Assembly (NCBI GenBank): GCA_017468365.1
Contig: JAFUIS010000005.1
Coordinates: 124,001 to 188,000, forward strand
Length of the DNA: 64,000 nucleotides
DNA from: Oscillospiraceae bacterium
GTDB lineage: Bacteria; Bacillota; Clostridia; Oscillospirales; Ruminococcaceae
Direction: 5' to 3'
How positions within the stretch are numbered: the first letter of the stretch is position 1; each line of letters begins with the position of its first letter. A model generated the notes under the pieces. That model was given only the letters and a program-made list of their open reading frames with translations, was not told where the DNA came from and made no database searches. Shown here piece by piece: positions 45,269 through 55,133 of the stretch. The translations under genes and the position numbers were made by a program.

Positions 45269-48200
45269 ATGAACACATATCGCGCAGGAATTGACATAGG
45301 TTCCACAACAGTCAAGCTTGTTGTGCTTGATGATAAAAATGAAATAATATTCGGTGAATACCGCCGCCATTGCGCAAAAACCCAGGAAACTCTCCGGGAG
45401 CTTTTGCTTGAAGCAAAGGAAAAGCTTGGTGACTGTCTGATTAAAATTAAAATAACCGGTTCCGGCTCCATAAACCTTGGCAAGGCTCTTAATATTGATT
45501 TTGTGCAGGAAGTCGTTGCCGTTGCAACCGCTTTAAAAACCGTCGCACCCCAAACCGACATTGCGGTGGAACTTGGCGGTGAAGACGCAAAAATAATCTA
45601 TTTCACAGGCGGACTTGAGGAAAGAATGAACGGAATCTGCGCCGGCGGAACAGGTTCTTTTATTGACCAGATGGCTTCGCTTTTACAAACGGACGCCTTG
45701 GGACTTAATGAAGAAGCGGAAAATTACAAAGAAATATATCCTATAGCCGCAAGATGCGGAGTTTTTGCAAAATCGGATATACAGCCTCTTATAAATGAAG
45801 GTGCCGCAAAGGCGGACCTTGCAGCTTCAATTTTCCAGGCAGTGGTAAACCAGACAATTTCCGGTCTTGCCTGCGGAAAACCCATAAAAGGCTGTGTTGC
45901 GTTTCTTGGCGGACCTTTGCATTTTCTTCCGGAACTTAAAAAAGCTTTTATAAGAACACTTAAACTGAGCCCGGAAAACGTTGTGGATCCGGAAAATTCG
46001 CACCTTTTTGCAGCTATGGGCGCGGCTCTTGAATCCGGCGAATCCTGGCCGGTGCTCATAAGCTTCCTTGAAGAAAAGCTTGAGCACGGAGTTGCTCTTG
46101 AATATGAGCTTAAACGCCTTGAACCGCTTTTTGAGAACACGAAAGAATACGAACGATTCTGCTCGCGCCATTCCGTCGCCGCCGTTGAAAAGGCCAGCCT
46201 TGAAAATTACAGCGGAAACTGCTTTCTCGGAATTGATGCGGGTTCCACCACAACAAAACTTGCGCTTATCGGAGAAAAAGGCGAGCTTTTGTTTTCCCAT
46301 TATTCAAATAACAGCGGTTCACCAATAAAAACCGCTGTTGATGCTATAGAAAAGCTTCGGGAAGAGCTTCCTGAAAGCGCAAAAATAGTCCGTTCCTGCT
46401 CAACCGGTTACGGCGAGGGACTTTTAAAATCCGCTTTCAATCTTGATGAAGGCGAGGTTGAAACCATTGCCCATTGTACCGCAGCGGCTTTTTTTGATCC
46501 GAAAGTTGACTGCGTCCTCGATATCGGCGGACAGGATATGAAATGCATAAAACTTAAAAACGGTTCTGTCGATACCATAATGCTCAACGAAGCCTGTTCT
46601 TCCGGGTGCGGTTCATTTATTGAAAATTTTGCGAATTCCATGGGCTATTCCGCGGAGGAATTTGCAGAAAAGGCTCTTTTTGCAAAGAATCCGATAGATC
46701 TTGGAACAAGATGTACCGTTTTTATGAATTCAAACGTAAAACAGGCACAGAAGGAAGGCGCTTCCATAGAGGATATTTCAGCCGGACTTGCCTGCTCCGT
46801 AATAAAAAACGCGCTTTACAAAGTTATAAAACTTGCCGATCCTTCGGAACTCGGAAGCCACATAGTTGTTCAGGGCGGAACATTTTATAACAAAGCTGTC
46901 CTTCGCGCTTTTGAAAAAATTTCCGGAACAAATGCAACCTGCCCCGATATTTCCGGAATCATGGGTGCATTCGGTGCAGCGCTTATTGCGAAAGAACGCT
47001 ACACCGGTCAGGAAACAAAAATGCTTTCCCTTTCCGAAATCAAAAATCTTACATATAATACAAAAACCGCAAGATGTTCCGGTTGCTCAAACCGTTGTAT
47101 GCTCACAATAAATACTTTTCCCGGCGGAAGAAAACACATCACCGGAAACCGCTGTGAACGTGGGCTCGGTATCACCGAACTCTCTGAAAAAGGCCCGAAC
47201 CTTGCGGCATATAAACTCCGGCGGATTTTTGATTATGACTTTCCCAAGAATGCTCCGAGAGGCGAAATCGGAATTCCGAGGGTTCTCAATATTTATGAAA
47301 ACTATCCCTTCTGGGCAACCTTTTTCGGGAATCTCGGATTTTCCGTTGTGCTTTCTCCGGTTTCATCCAGAAACGTATATGAACTCGGAATGGATTCCAT
47401 TCCTTCGGAATCCGAATGTTATCCGGCAAAACTTTCCCATGGTCACGTTCAATGGCTTATTGAAAGCGGTATAAAAACGATTTTTCACCCTTGTGTTTTT
47501 TATGAAAAGCAGGAAACAAAAGCAGCGCAGAACCACTATAACTGCCCTATAGTTATTTCCTATGCGGAAAACCTTAAAAACAATGTTGAAGGCATCATAA
47601 ACGGCGACGTAAAATATATACGCCCATTCATAGCTTTCACCGACATTGAAACGGTTGAAAAGCGCCTTGTTTCCGTTTGCAAAAAGGAATGGAACATTCC
47701 CGCTTCGGAAGTAAAAATGGCGGTAAAAGCCGCCTGGGAAGAACAGATTCGCGCAAAGGAAGAAATTCGTCTTGAAGGAAAAAAAGTTCTTCGGGAGCTT
47801 GAAAAAAGCGGCAGGAAAGGAATTGTCCTTGCTGGAAGACCATATCATATCGACCCGGAAATAAACCATGGAATCCCGGAGATGATTTCTTCATACGGTC
47901 TTGCTGTTTTTACCGAAGACAGCCTTCCCCTTGATTTTGAACCCGAACGTCCTTTAAGGGTCAACGACCAATGGGTATATCATTCAAGACTTTATAACGC
48001 GGCCGAATTTGTCAGCAGAAGAAACGACCTTGAACTTGTTCAGCTGAATTCTTTCGGTTGCGGACTTGATGCGGTAACCACCGACCAGGTCTGTGATATC
48101 CTTGAAAAAAACGGAAAATTATATACCGTCCTTAAAATTGATGAAGTAAACAACCTCGGCGCCGCAAGAATCCGCATAAGAAGTCTTATTTCCGCAATGA

Positions 48201-49495
48201 AGAAACGCGAAGAGCAGGGTATTTATGCAAAACCCTCTTCCGCCGTTTATCACCGTTCTCATTTTACAAAAGAGATGTTTGAAAGCGGATATACCATTCT
48301 TGCGCCACAGATGAGCCCGATTCATTTTGATATCCTTGAACCGGTTTTCAGAAAATACGGATTCAATATGGAGGTTCTTGATAACGATAACCGAAGCGCC
48401 ATCGATACCGGCCTTAAATTCGTAAACAACGATGCCTGCTTCCCGTCAATAACGGTTGTGGGGCAGATTATGGAAGCTGTTCTTTCCGGAAGATATGATA
48501 CAAACCGTCTTGCAGTCATCATGACTCAAACAGGCGGCTGCTGCCGTGCAAGCAACTATGTTGGCTTTATCCGCAGAGCGCTTGATAAAGTCGGGCTTGG
48601 TCATATTCCGGTAATTTCCCTTAATGCAAACGGAATGGAAACCAACGAAGGATTCCGGATTCCGTCAAAACTTCTTATTGCCGCGGCAAAAGGCATTGTT
48701 TACGGCGATCTTTTCATGCGCTGTCTTTATCGGGTGCGCCCCTATGAACTTGAAAAAGGAAGCGCAAACGCTCTGCACAAAAAATGGCAGGATATTGCCG
48801 TTGAAAGCCTTATAAACGAAAAAAGCCGATGGAATTACAGTTCGGTTTGCAAGGGAATCGTAAAAGCCTTTGATGAATTCCCGATTGACGAAAATCTTAA
48901 AAAACCGAAAGTAGGCATCGTCGGCGAAATCCTTGTAAAATATATGCCTCTTGCCAACAACCATCTTGTGGAGCTTCTTGAGGCAGAAGGCGCAGAAGCG
49001 GTTGTTCCGGACCTTCTTGATTTTATGAACTATTCTCTTTATGACGGAAACTATCGCCACAAATATCTCGGAACAGATTTCAAAGACGGCGCAGTGGCCA
49101 ATATAGGCGTTGATGTTATCCGAGCATTGAGAAAGCCTGCTCTTGATGCACTTAAAAACAGCAAAAGATTTGAAGCCCCGCTTCCCATAAGAAAAGTTGC
49201 AGAACTTGCAAAGCCTTTTCTTTCAATGGGCAACCAATATGGCGAAGGCTGGTTCCTTTGCGGAGAAATGGTTGAACTTATTACCGCCGGAACTCCTAAC
49301 ATCGTCTGCATTCAGCCTTTCGCCTGCCTTCCAAACCATGTTGTTGGAAAAGGTGTTGTAAAAGCTTTGAAAAAATCTTATCCGAAAGCGAATATTGTTG
49401 CGGTTGATTATGACCCAGGTGCTTCGGAAGTAAACCAGCTAAACAGAATCAAGCTTATGCTTTCTCAGGCCAAAAACGACCTTGCGGGGACATAA
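45269..49495 (+). CDS. Giant 2-hydroxyacyl-CoA dehydratase activator-type protein (two BadF ATPase domains + DUF2229)
   Basis: 1408 aa from the ATG at 45269 (AGAAGG upstream). Two ASKHA/BadF-BadG-HgdC ATPase domains (GIDIGSTTVKLV at ~7-18 and GIDAGSTTTKLAL at ~327-339; each with a Cys-containing GGTGSF or CSSGCGSF cluster motif) precede a DUF2229 region (~640-860; SRNVYELGMDSIPSESECYPAKLSHGH) and a dehydratase-like C-terminal part (~930-1400). Such fusions belong to the CoA-substrate-specific activase family, using ATP and a [4Fe-4S] cluster for low-potential electron transfer. No dehydratase alpha/beta genes adjoin. Monocistronic. Confidence 0.92.
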   Translation: MNTYRAGIDIGSTTVKLVVLDDKNEIIFGEYRRHCAKTQETLRELLLEAKEKLGDCLIKIKITGSGSINLGKALNIDFVQEVVAVATALKTVAPQTDIAVELGGEDAKIIYFTGGLEERMNGICAGGTGSFIDQMASLLQTDALGLNEEAENYKEIYPIAARCGVFAKSDIQPLINEGAAKADLAASIFQAVVNQTISGLACGKPIKGCVAFLGGPLHFLPELKKAFIRTLKLSPENVVDPENSHLFAAMGAALESGESWPVLISFLEEKLEHGVALEYELKRLEPLFENTKEYERFCSRHSVAAVEKASLENYSGNCFLGIDAGSTTTKLALIGEKGELLFSHYSNNSGSPIKTAVDAIEKLREELPESAKIVRSCSTGYGEGLLKSAFNLDEGEVETIAHCTAAAFFDPKVDCVLDIGGQDMKCIKLKNGSVDTIMLNEACSSGCGSFIENFANSMGYSAEEFAEKALFAKNPIDLGTRCTVFMNSNVKQAQKEGASIEDISAGLACSVIKNALYKVIKLADPSELGSHIVVQGGTFYNKAVLRAFEKISGTNATCPDISGIMGAFGAALIAKERYTGQETKMLSLSEIKNLTYNTKTARCSGCSNRCMLTINTFPGGRKHITGNRCERGLGITELSEKGPNLAAYKLRRIFDYDFPKNAPRGEIGIPRVLNIYENYPFWATFFGNLGFSVVLSPVSSRNVYELGMDSIPSESECYPAKLSHGHVQWLIESGIKTIFHPCVFYEKQETKAAQNHYNCPIVISYAENLKNNVEGIINGDVKYIRPFIAFTDIETVEKRLVSVCKKEWNIPASEVKMAVKAAWEEQIRAKEEIRLEGKKVLRELEKSGRKGIVLAGRPYHIDPEINHGIPEMISSYGLAVFTEDSLPLDFEPERPLRVNDQWVYHSRLYNAAEFVSRRNDLELVQLNSFGCGLDAVTTDQVCDILEKNGKLYTVLKIDEVNNLGAARIRIRSLISAMKKREEQGIYAKPSSAVYHRSHFTKEMFESGYTILAPQMSPIHFDILEPVFRKYGFNMEVLDNDNRSAIDTGLKFVNNDACFPSITVVGQIMEAVLSGRYDTNRLAVIMTQTGGCCRASNYVGFIRRALDKVGLGHIPVISLNANGMETNEGFRIPSKLLIAAAKGIVYGDLFMRCLYRVRPYELEKGSANALHKKWQDIAVESLINEKSRWNYSSVCKGIVKAFDEFPIDENLKKPKVGIVGEILVKYMPLANNHLVELLEAEGAEAVVPDLLDFMNYSLYDGNYRHKYLGTDFKDGAVANIGVDVIRALRKPALDALKNSKRFEAPLPIRKVAELAKPFLSMGNQYGEGWFLCGEMVELITAGTPNIVCIQPFACLPNHVVGKGVVKALKKSYPKANIVAVDYDPGASEVNQLNRIKLMLSQAKNDLAGT

Positions 49496-49527
49496 CCCGC
49501 AAGGGTTTCTCTCTTTTTCCATAAACG

Positions 49528-49565
49528 CCAAAAGCCCCTGCGCTTAAAAACGCAGGGGCTTTTGG
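49528..49565. terminator. Convergent terminator between the activase gene and metK
   Basis: The perfect 15-bp stem CCAAAAGCCCCTGCG (49528-49542) / CGCAGGGGCTTTTGG (49551-49565) is followed by a T-run. Confidence 0.92.
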
Positions 49566-49583
49566 TTTTTTATGAGGCGAAAT

Positions 49584-50759
49584 TCAATACGATGACTTCA
49601 GATTTTCAATGGAATCGATAAGTCTTGGCGAAAAACCTTCCCAGGGAAGATATTGTTTCCCAAAATGTCCGTAAGCGGAAGTTCCGTAATAAATCGGGCT
49701 GCGAAGTCCAAGTGTGCTTATAATCGCATCCGGACGAAGGTCAATATTTTTTTCAATCCATTTTTCAATATCACTTTCCGGTATTTTTCCGGTTCCGAAG
49801 GTATCGACAAAAACAGAAAGAGGTTTTGCAACGCCGATGGCATAGCTCAGCTGTATTTCGCATTTTTCCGCAATTCCGGAAGCAACGATATGTTTCGCGA
49901 TAAATCTTGCCATATAGGCCGCGCTTCGGTCAACTTTAGTCGGGTCTTTTCCGGAAAAAGATCCGCCTCCATGGCGGGAATAGCCGCCGTAAGTATCCGC
50001 TATGATTTTTCTTCCGGTAAGGCCTGTATCATTCGCAGGACCGCCCAGAACAAATCTTCCTGTGGGATTTATGAATATTTTGGTATCTTCATCAATAAGT
50101 TCCGGCGGAATTGCTTTTAAGATAAGCTTTTCAAAAATATCTTTGCGCAGAGTTTCAATATCAATTTCCGGATCGTGCTGGGCAGAAACAACTATTGCTT
50201 CAATTCTCTTTGCTTTTCCATCGTGATATTCGACCGTAACCTGACTTTTTCCGTCCGGGCGGAGATAATTTATGATTCTGCTTTTACGAAGAGCGGTAAG
50301 ACCGGCTGTAAGGCTGTTGGCCAGCTGTATCGGAAGAGGCATAAAATTTTCCGTTTCGCTGCAGGCAAAGCCGAACATCATTCCCTGGTCGCCCGCTCCT
50401 GTGGATTTTTCTCCGGAGTTTTTGCTTTCTATGGAATCGTCAACTCCCATGGCAATATCCGGCGATTGTTTATGAATCGAACAGGTTATGTCGCAGCGGT
50501 CCGTAAAACCGTATTCATCTTTTGTGTATCCGATTTCTTTTATGACTTCCCTTGCGGCTTTTTCATAATCAATGTTTGCTTTTGAGGTAATTTCACCCAT
50601 TATATGAACGTGACCCGACTCCGCAATAACTTCGCAGGCACAGCGGCTCATTGGGTCTTTTTCAAGAAGCAGATCAAGGATTTTGTCCGCAATTCTGTCA
50701 CAGACTTTATCCGGATGCCCTTCCGTAACGGATTCGGAAGTAAAATAACTTTTTCTCAT
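49584..50759 (-). CDS. metK: S-adenosylmethionine synthetase
   Basis: A 391-aa protein, full length, with all hallmarks: [15 protein letters not shown] (residues ~7-21), [13 protein letters not shown] (~118-130), the [19 protein letters not shown] loop (~265-283) and a C-terminal GHFGKQ. It makes SAM from methionine and ATP. It lies 18 nt after degV and downstream of a radical SAM gene on the same strand, so it is probably co-transcribed with a SAM-consuming enzyme. No SAM riboswitch is seen. Confidence 0.97.
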   Translation of the reverse strand: MRKSYFTSESVTEGHPDKVCDRIADKILDLLLEKDPMSRCACEVIAESGHVHIMGEITSKANIDYEKAAREVIKEIGYTKDEYGFTDRCDITCSIHKQSPDIAMGVDDSIESKNSGEKSTGAGDQGMMFGFACSETENFMPLPIQLANSLTAGLTALRKSRIINYLRPDGKSQVTVEYHDGKAKRIEAIVVSAQHDPEIDIETLRKDIFEKLILKAIPPELIDEDTKIFINPTGRFVLGGPANDTGLTGRKIIADTYGGYSRHGGGSFSGKDPTKVDRSAAYMARFIAKHIVASGIAEKCEIQLSYAIGVAKPLSVFVDTFGTGKIPESDIEKWIEKNIDLRPDAIISTLGLRSPIYYGTSAYGHFGKQYLPWEGFSPRLIDSIENLKSSY

Positions 50760-50777
50760 ATTAATTCTTCTTTCTTT

Positions 50778-51656
50778 TTATCTGTTAGCTCCCCAATAAA
50801 TAAGTGCAAGCATTCCGGGACCGGTGTGAGCTCCGATTATGGGACCGATTTCAGAAATATAGGTTTCCGCATCCTGAAATTCCCTCTGTACTGCCTGTTC
50901 AAGTTTCAGCGCGCCTTCAATATTATCTCCATGGCCGATTATAACGAGTTTTCCCTTTCTCGGATTCCATGAATTTTTCATTATGGAAATCTGTGTTTTT
51001 ATGGCGCTGATCTGCCCTCTCGGTTTTCCGGCAAGTTCAAGTTTTCCGCCGTTATCAACCTTTAAAAGAGGTTTTACCTTAACAAGAGTTCCGGCTACTG
51101 CCGTTGCGGAAGAAACCCTTCCGCCGTGTTTAAGATGATCAAAAACATCAACTGTGAACCAATGGCAAACCTTTTCTCTGTTCCATAAAACCCATTCAAC
51201 AAGTTCTTCGTATCCAAAACCTTCTGCCTGTTTTTTTGCCGCTTCCCTTACAAGGAATCCTTCGCCGACAGAAGCGCAGAGTGAATCTATACAGACGATT
51301 TTTCTTTCAGGAAATTCGCGCTGAAGTTCATCTGCGCAGGTTCTTGCGGCATCTATTGTGCCGGACATTCCTGAAGAAAAACCGATATAAATAACATCTT
51401 TTCCTGCTCTTAAAGCCGGTTCAAAGTAGCTGAAATAAACCGTCGGATTTATCTGCGAGGTTGAGGCAAAATTGCCTTTTCGCAAAAGCGCATAAAACTC
51501 CTCCGCCGAAATATTTCCGCCCGGACCGAAAAGGTATTCCTTTCCGCAGATTTCCACCTCCATCGGAATCACTTCCACTTTTGGAAGTCCCGCCATAAAG
51601 TTTTCGGAAAGATCTGCCGTTGCGTCGGTAAAAAGCTGATAATCAGTCATTTTCAA
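50778..51656 (-). CDS. DegV-family fatty-acid-binding protein
   Basis: A 292-aa protein with the DegV signatures TDATADLSENF near the start, GNFASTSQINPTVYFSYF, VIYIGFSSGMSGT (fatty-acid headgroup Ser) and the domain-2 HTGPGMLALIYWG. DegV/FakB proteins present fatty acids to the FakA kinase or act as lipid carriers; no fakA is in the window. It directly follows the radical SAM gene (stop and start abut). Confidence 0.95.
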   Translation of the reverse strand: MKMTDYQLFTDATADLSENFMAGLPKVEVIPMEVEICGKEYLFGPGGNISAEEFYALLRKGNFASTSQINPTVYFSYFEPALRAGKDVIYIGFSSGMSGTIDAARTCADELQREFPERKIVCIDSLCASVGEGFLVREAAKKQAEGFGYEELVEWVLWNREKVCHWFTVDVFDHLKHGGRVSSATAVAGTLVKVKPLLKVDNGGKLELAGKPRGQISAIKTQISIMKNSWNPRKGKLVIIGHGDNIEGALKLEQAVQREFQDAETYISEIGPIIGAHTGPGMLALIYWGANR

Positions 51657-53021
51657 TCAGTTCTTTCCGCAGCCTTTGCATTTACTGCAATCGCCGCAGC
51701 TCCAGAGTTCATCTGCCTTGCCTTTCCAGTTTTCCGCATAGGGAGTTGTTTTATCGCAAAGGTGGTCAACGCTTTCGGGGCTTTCATAATCGGTGTTCAC
51801 TGCGCCGGTTGCTTTTACCATTTCGCGGAGTGCTTCGGGGTTTTCGAGCATAGGGCAGGGACGAAGCATATTATCGTTGAAAGGCTGGTTATCGTGATAA
51901 GCCATAAAAATCGGGCTCTTGAGTGCTTCAAGAAGGCTGCAGTCGTTTATGTTTGCGTTGGAATAATGGATGAAAACGCAGGGTTCAACGTCGCCTTTTG
52001 CATTGATATGGAGATAGTTTCTTCCTCCGGCAATGCAGCCGCCGACAAATTCAGCATCGTTCTGGAAATCCATTGTGAAAATGGGTTTGCTGTTTCTGAA
52101 ATCGCGGATTCTGTGATAAACGGTTTCTCTCTGTTCGGGAGTGGGAAGAAGTTCAGTAACTGCGGAGTTCCCAACGGGCATATAGTGGAAGAACCATGCA
52201 AAAAGCGCACCGCTTTCGATCATATAATCAAAGAATTCCTCGCTTGTAATGTCGTTATAGTTGCGGCTGGTATAGCAGGTGGAAATTCCGAAAGGAAGTT
52301 TATTTTCTTTAAGAAGAGCCATTGCGTTTTTAACTTTCTGATAAACGCCTTCTCCTCTTCTGGAATCGTTTGCCTCTTCGAAACCTTCAAGAGAAATTGC
52401 CGGAACAAAGTTTTTTACACGGAGCATTTCTTTGCAGAAATCCTTGTCAATAAGAGTACCGTTGGTGAAGGAAAGGAATTCGCAGTCCGGGTGCATCTCG
52501 CAGATTTTAATGAGGTCTGCTTTGCGGACAAGGGGTTCGCCGCCGGTATAGATATACATATGAACTCCGAGTTCTTTGCCCTGTTTTATGATGGAATCAA
52601 TGGTTTCAAGGCTGAGGTTAAGTCTGTTGCCGTATTCCGCTGCCCAGCATCCGGTGCAGTGGAGGTTGCATGCGGAAGTGGGGTCAAGAAGAATTGCCCA
52701 GGGAATATTGCATTTTTCTCTTTCTCTGGATTCTTCGATTATTGCGCTTCCTTTAAGGCTTGCGTTGAAAAGGAAGTTCTGGAAAAAAGCTTTTCTTACG
52801 CCCGGATCAAGTTCATAAAGCTTGAGAATAAGCTGATACCAGTTTCCTTTTCTTTCAATTTCTTTTTTAATAGCCTCTCTCTGTTCTCCGTACCATTCCT
52901 TCGGAAAAACGTTATCTACCATTTCAAGAAGTTTAGGAAGATTTTCTTCCGGGTTGCTTTCAACATAGTTAAGTGCACGGTTGATTGCAAAGTTCTGTGC
53001 ACTTTCTTTAAGGGATTTCAT
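51657..53021 (-). CDS. Radical SAM protein with SPASM-like C-terminus
   Basis: A 454-aa protein. After a helical N-terminal domain and the CNIPWAILLDPT strand, it has the cluster motif CNLHCTGC (C118, C122, C125), the SAM-binding TGGEP (159-163) and the usual barrel. The C-terminal half has scattered Cys (GGCIAGG, VEPCVF, NDCS, RPCPM) and a terminal CGDCSKCKGCGKN, suggesting auxiliary Fe-S clusters. The substrate is unknown. First gene of an operon with degV and metK, divergent from a cluster-less paralogue. Confidence 0.93.
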   Translation of the reverse strand: MKSLKESAQNFAINRALNYVESNPEENLPKLLEMVDNVFPKEWYGEQREAIKKEIERKGNWYQLILKLYELDPGVRKAFFQNFLFNASLKGSAIIEESREREKCNIPWAILLDPTSACNLHCTGCWAAEYGNRLNLSLETIDSIIKQGKELGVHMYIYTGGEPLVRKADLIKICEMHPDCEFLSFTNGTLIDKDFCKEMLRVKNFVPAISLEGFEEANDSRRGEGVYQKVKNAMALLKENKLPFGISTCYTSRNYNDITSEEFFDYMIESGALFAWFFHYMPVGNSAVTELLPTPEQRETVYHRIRDFRNSKPIFTMDFQNDAEFVGGCIAGGRNYLHINAKGDVEPCVFIHYSNANINDCSLLEALKSPIFMAYHDNQPFNDNMLRPCPMLENPEALREMVKATGAVNTDYESPESVDHLCDKTTPYAENWKGKADELWSCGDCSKCKGCGKN

Positions 53022-53397
53022 TTATAATTCCGCCTTTCGTTTTTTGGATTATGAAAAAATTATAAAAACTTTTTCCGCCGAAGTCACCGGACACCAAAAA
53101 GCCCCTGTCCAAAAATGTAACACGGAAGCGGAAATGGGATTTTTTGGGACAAAAATGCCGTTGTGTCCATTGCCGGAATTTTTGCGGAAAGATAATATTG
53201 AATAGGTAAAATATTTTTGAAAGAAGGCGGCAAAAACGGAAAACAAAACTTCCCGCGCAATTGCGGAAACCCTTATCAGAAAGACGCTTAAAGATATAAA
53301 CCGTTCCCCGGAAAGAAGCATACGCAACATTGTTGACCTTGCTTCGGAAGTTTCCTGTGGAAGATTTCAGAACGAATTTTTCAATGCAGCCCAGACC

Positions 53398-54258
53398 ATG
53401 CTCAAAAATGAGCACGGTTCATACTATGCTCTTATCGAGGACGTTGCGGAAAATTTTGAGCACGAAAGTCTTCTATGCTTCGGTCTAAACGTCGGATATA
53501 ACAGCTGTACCTTCGGCGCAAAAAAGATTCGCGAACTTGAGAAAAAGGGTAGTTTTAACATTCCCTGGTCGGTTTCGCTTAAAATAAGTCCCGAAAACTT
53601 CCATAATCTTTCAAAAAAGTATGATACGGTCATAAAACAGGGCGAAAAAATCGGAATTTACACCTGGCTTCTTTTTGAAGAAAACTGTTTTGAAGACGTC
53701 CTTTCCCTTGCGGAAAGCCATCCGGAAAGCGCCTTTGCCTTTTTCTGTGACCCTGCAAAAATAACCGCTTCTTTTGCGAAAAAAGCCGCCGTGCTCAAAA
53801 ATGTAACACCGGTAATAAAATTCGGTGAGGATACCGAAGCGGTTACGGAATATTTCCGCAGACACAAATTTCTGTACTCTGTCTATTACGGTTATTCGGA
53901 CGATGATCTTGATTTTGTTGAAAGCGGAAAATATTTTTCTGAAACTTCAAAGCTTCATTCCCCTTTTTCCGTTCTTCTTGCAAAAGAAGGATGCTCCGAA
54001 CAGACCAAAACCTCGGTTCATGAATATTGCATAAACGCAAGGAACAACCAGCTTTTCCCCACTATCCCTTGGGAAGCTGAACTTGACGGAAAATTTGTTG
54101 ACGAAATAATTTCCGGAGATTCCTGCTCTGCCTTTTTTGATGAAAACGGATACCTTTTTTCAAAAAAAGAAAAACAGCTCAATCTTTTCGAAAATGATTT
54201 GAAAAGCATTTTCAAAATCGCCTTTCCGAAAGAAAAAAACGGAGGAATGAACAAATGA
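53398..54258 (+). CDS. Radical-SAM-like paralogue lacking the Fe-S motif
   Basis: 286 aa from the first ATG, but the frame is open and protein-like from 53221 (about 59 more codons, ...SPERSIRNIVDLASEVSCGRF), with no ATG/GTG/TTG; an ATT at 53260 or a lost start is possible. The sequence is collinear with the divergent radical SAM protein: FNIPWSVSLKI matches CNIPWAILLDP, and YDTVIKQGEKIGIYTWLLFEEN matches IDSIIKQGKELGVHMYIYTGGEP. However, the CxxxCxxC segment is missing and GGEP reads FEEN. It is therefore likely a non-catalytic partner or a protein in decay. Its stop overlaps the patatin start by 4 nt. Confidence 0.75.
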   Translation: MLKNEHGSYYALIEDVAENFEHESLLCFGLNVGYNSCTFGAKKIRELEKKGSFNIPWSVSLKISPENFHNLSKKYDTVIKQGEKIGIYTWLLFEENCFEDVLSLAESHPESAFAFFCDPAKITASFAKKAAVLKNVTPVIKFGEDTEAVTEYFRRHKFLYSVYYGYSDDDLDFVESGKYFSETSKLHSPFSVLLAKEGCSEQTKTSVHEYCINARNNQLFPTIPWEAELDGKFVDEIISGDSCSAFFDENGYLFSKKEKQLNLFENDLKSIFKIAFPKEKNGGMNK

Positions 54259-55100
54259 AAGAAAAAATCGGTGTTGTTGATGTGGGCGGAGGACTTCGGG
54301 GTGCCTATGCTGCCGGGGTTCTGGATTATTGCCTTGATAATAATATTATCTTCGATCTCGGAATCGGTGTTTCCGCCGGAAGCGCAAATCTTGTTTCCTA
54401 TGCCGCGGGACAGGTTCGCAGAAATTTGCGGTACTACACGGAATACGCTCTTCGAAAAGAATATATGAGCCTTGGCAATTTTATAAAAACCGGTTCCTAT
54501 ATCGACCTTGACTATGTTTACAGCATTTTAAGCAATTCAGGCGGCGAATATCCCCTTGATTATCCCGCATTAAAAGAAAGCAAAACAGAGCTTCTTGTTG
54601 TTGCGGCTGAAGCTGAAACAGGAAACACAAAATATTTTTCAAAGGAAGATATTCATCAGGACGGATATGATATTTTCAAAGCTTCTTCCGCAATTCCTTT
54701 CGTCTGCAAACCGTATCCGGTGGAAGGCGTTTTCTATTATGACGGTGCCATCGGCGACCCGGTTCCCATCGAAAAAGCTTTTGCGGAAGGCTGTGATAAA
54801 GTTGTTCTTCTGCTCACTCTGCCGGAAGATGAACTCCGCTCTCCGAAAAGAGATGTAAAGCTTGCCAAAAGAATAAGAAAAAAATATCCCCTTGCGGCAA
54901 AAGCGCTTGAACAGCGTGCCGAAAATTATAACCTTTCCGTAAAAGCCGCAAAAAAATATCAAAAGGAAGGAAAACTTTTTATTATTGCCCCTGATGATAC
55001 CTGCGGGGTTAAAACCTTGAGCAGAAACCGGGATAACATTCGCAGTCTTTATGAAAAAGGTTACCGCGACGGCGCAAAAATAAAAGATTTTCTGCAATAA
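54255..55100 (+). CDS. Patatin-like phospholipase
   Basis: A 281-aa protein with the RssA/patatin marks: the oxyanion stretch DVGGGLRGAYAAGVLDY (residues ~8-24), the nucleophile GVSAGSANL (G-x-S-x-G, Ser ~41) and catalytic DGA (YYDGAIGDPVP, ~158). It hydrolyses acyl esters of membrane lipids. Translationally coupled (ATGA) to the cluster-less radical-SAM-like gene. Convergent with the TetR gene. Confidence 0.93.
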   Translation: MKEKIGVVDVGGGLRGAYAAGVLDYCLDNNIIFDLGIGVSAGSANLVSYAAGQVRRNLRYYTEYALRKEYMSLGNFIKTGSYIDLDYVYSILSNSGGEYPLDYPALKESKTELLVVAAEAETGNTKYFSKEDIHQDGYDIFKASSAIPFVCKPYPVEGVFYYDGAIGDPVPIEKAFAEGCDKVVLLLTLPEDELRSPKRDVKLAKRIRKKYPLAAKALEQRAENYNLSVKAAKKYQKEGKLFIIAPDDTCGVKTLSRNRDNIRSLYEKGYRDGAKIKDFLQ

Positions 55101-55130
55101 AAAAACAGCCGTTTTTTGCGGCTGCTTTTA
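55101..55130. terminator. Convergent terminator between the patatin and TetR genes
   Basis: The stem CAGCCG (55106-55111) / CGGCTG (55119-55124) is flanked by an A-run and a T-run on opposite sides. Confidence 0.7.
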
Positions 55131-55133
55131 AAA

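Noticed and set aside
49481..49503. Hairpin CTTGCGGG/CCCGCAAG overlapping the activase stop as a terminator
   Set aside because: No T-run directly after it; the perfect terminator at 49528-49565 is the better candidate.
50760..50777. SAM riboswitch or T-box upstream of metK
   Set aside because: Only 18 nt separate metK from degV; no leader is present.
53210..53240. Programmed -1 frameshift at GGCAAAAAC joining the TTG frame to the pseudo-radical-SAM frame
   Set aside because: Only five As, so the heptamer does not fit X-XXY-YYZ, and the TTG frame would add just a few residues.
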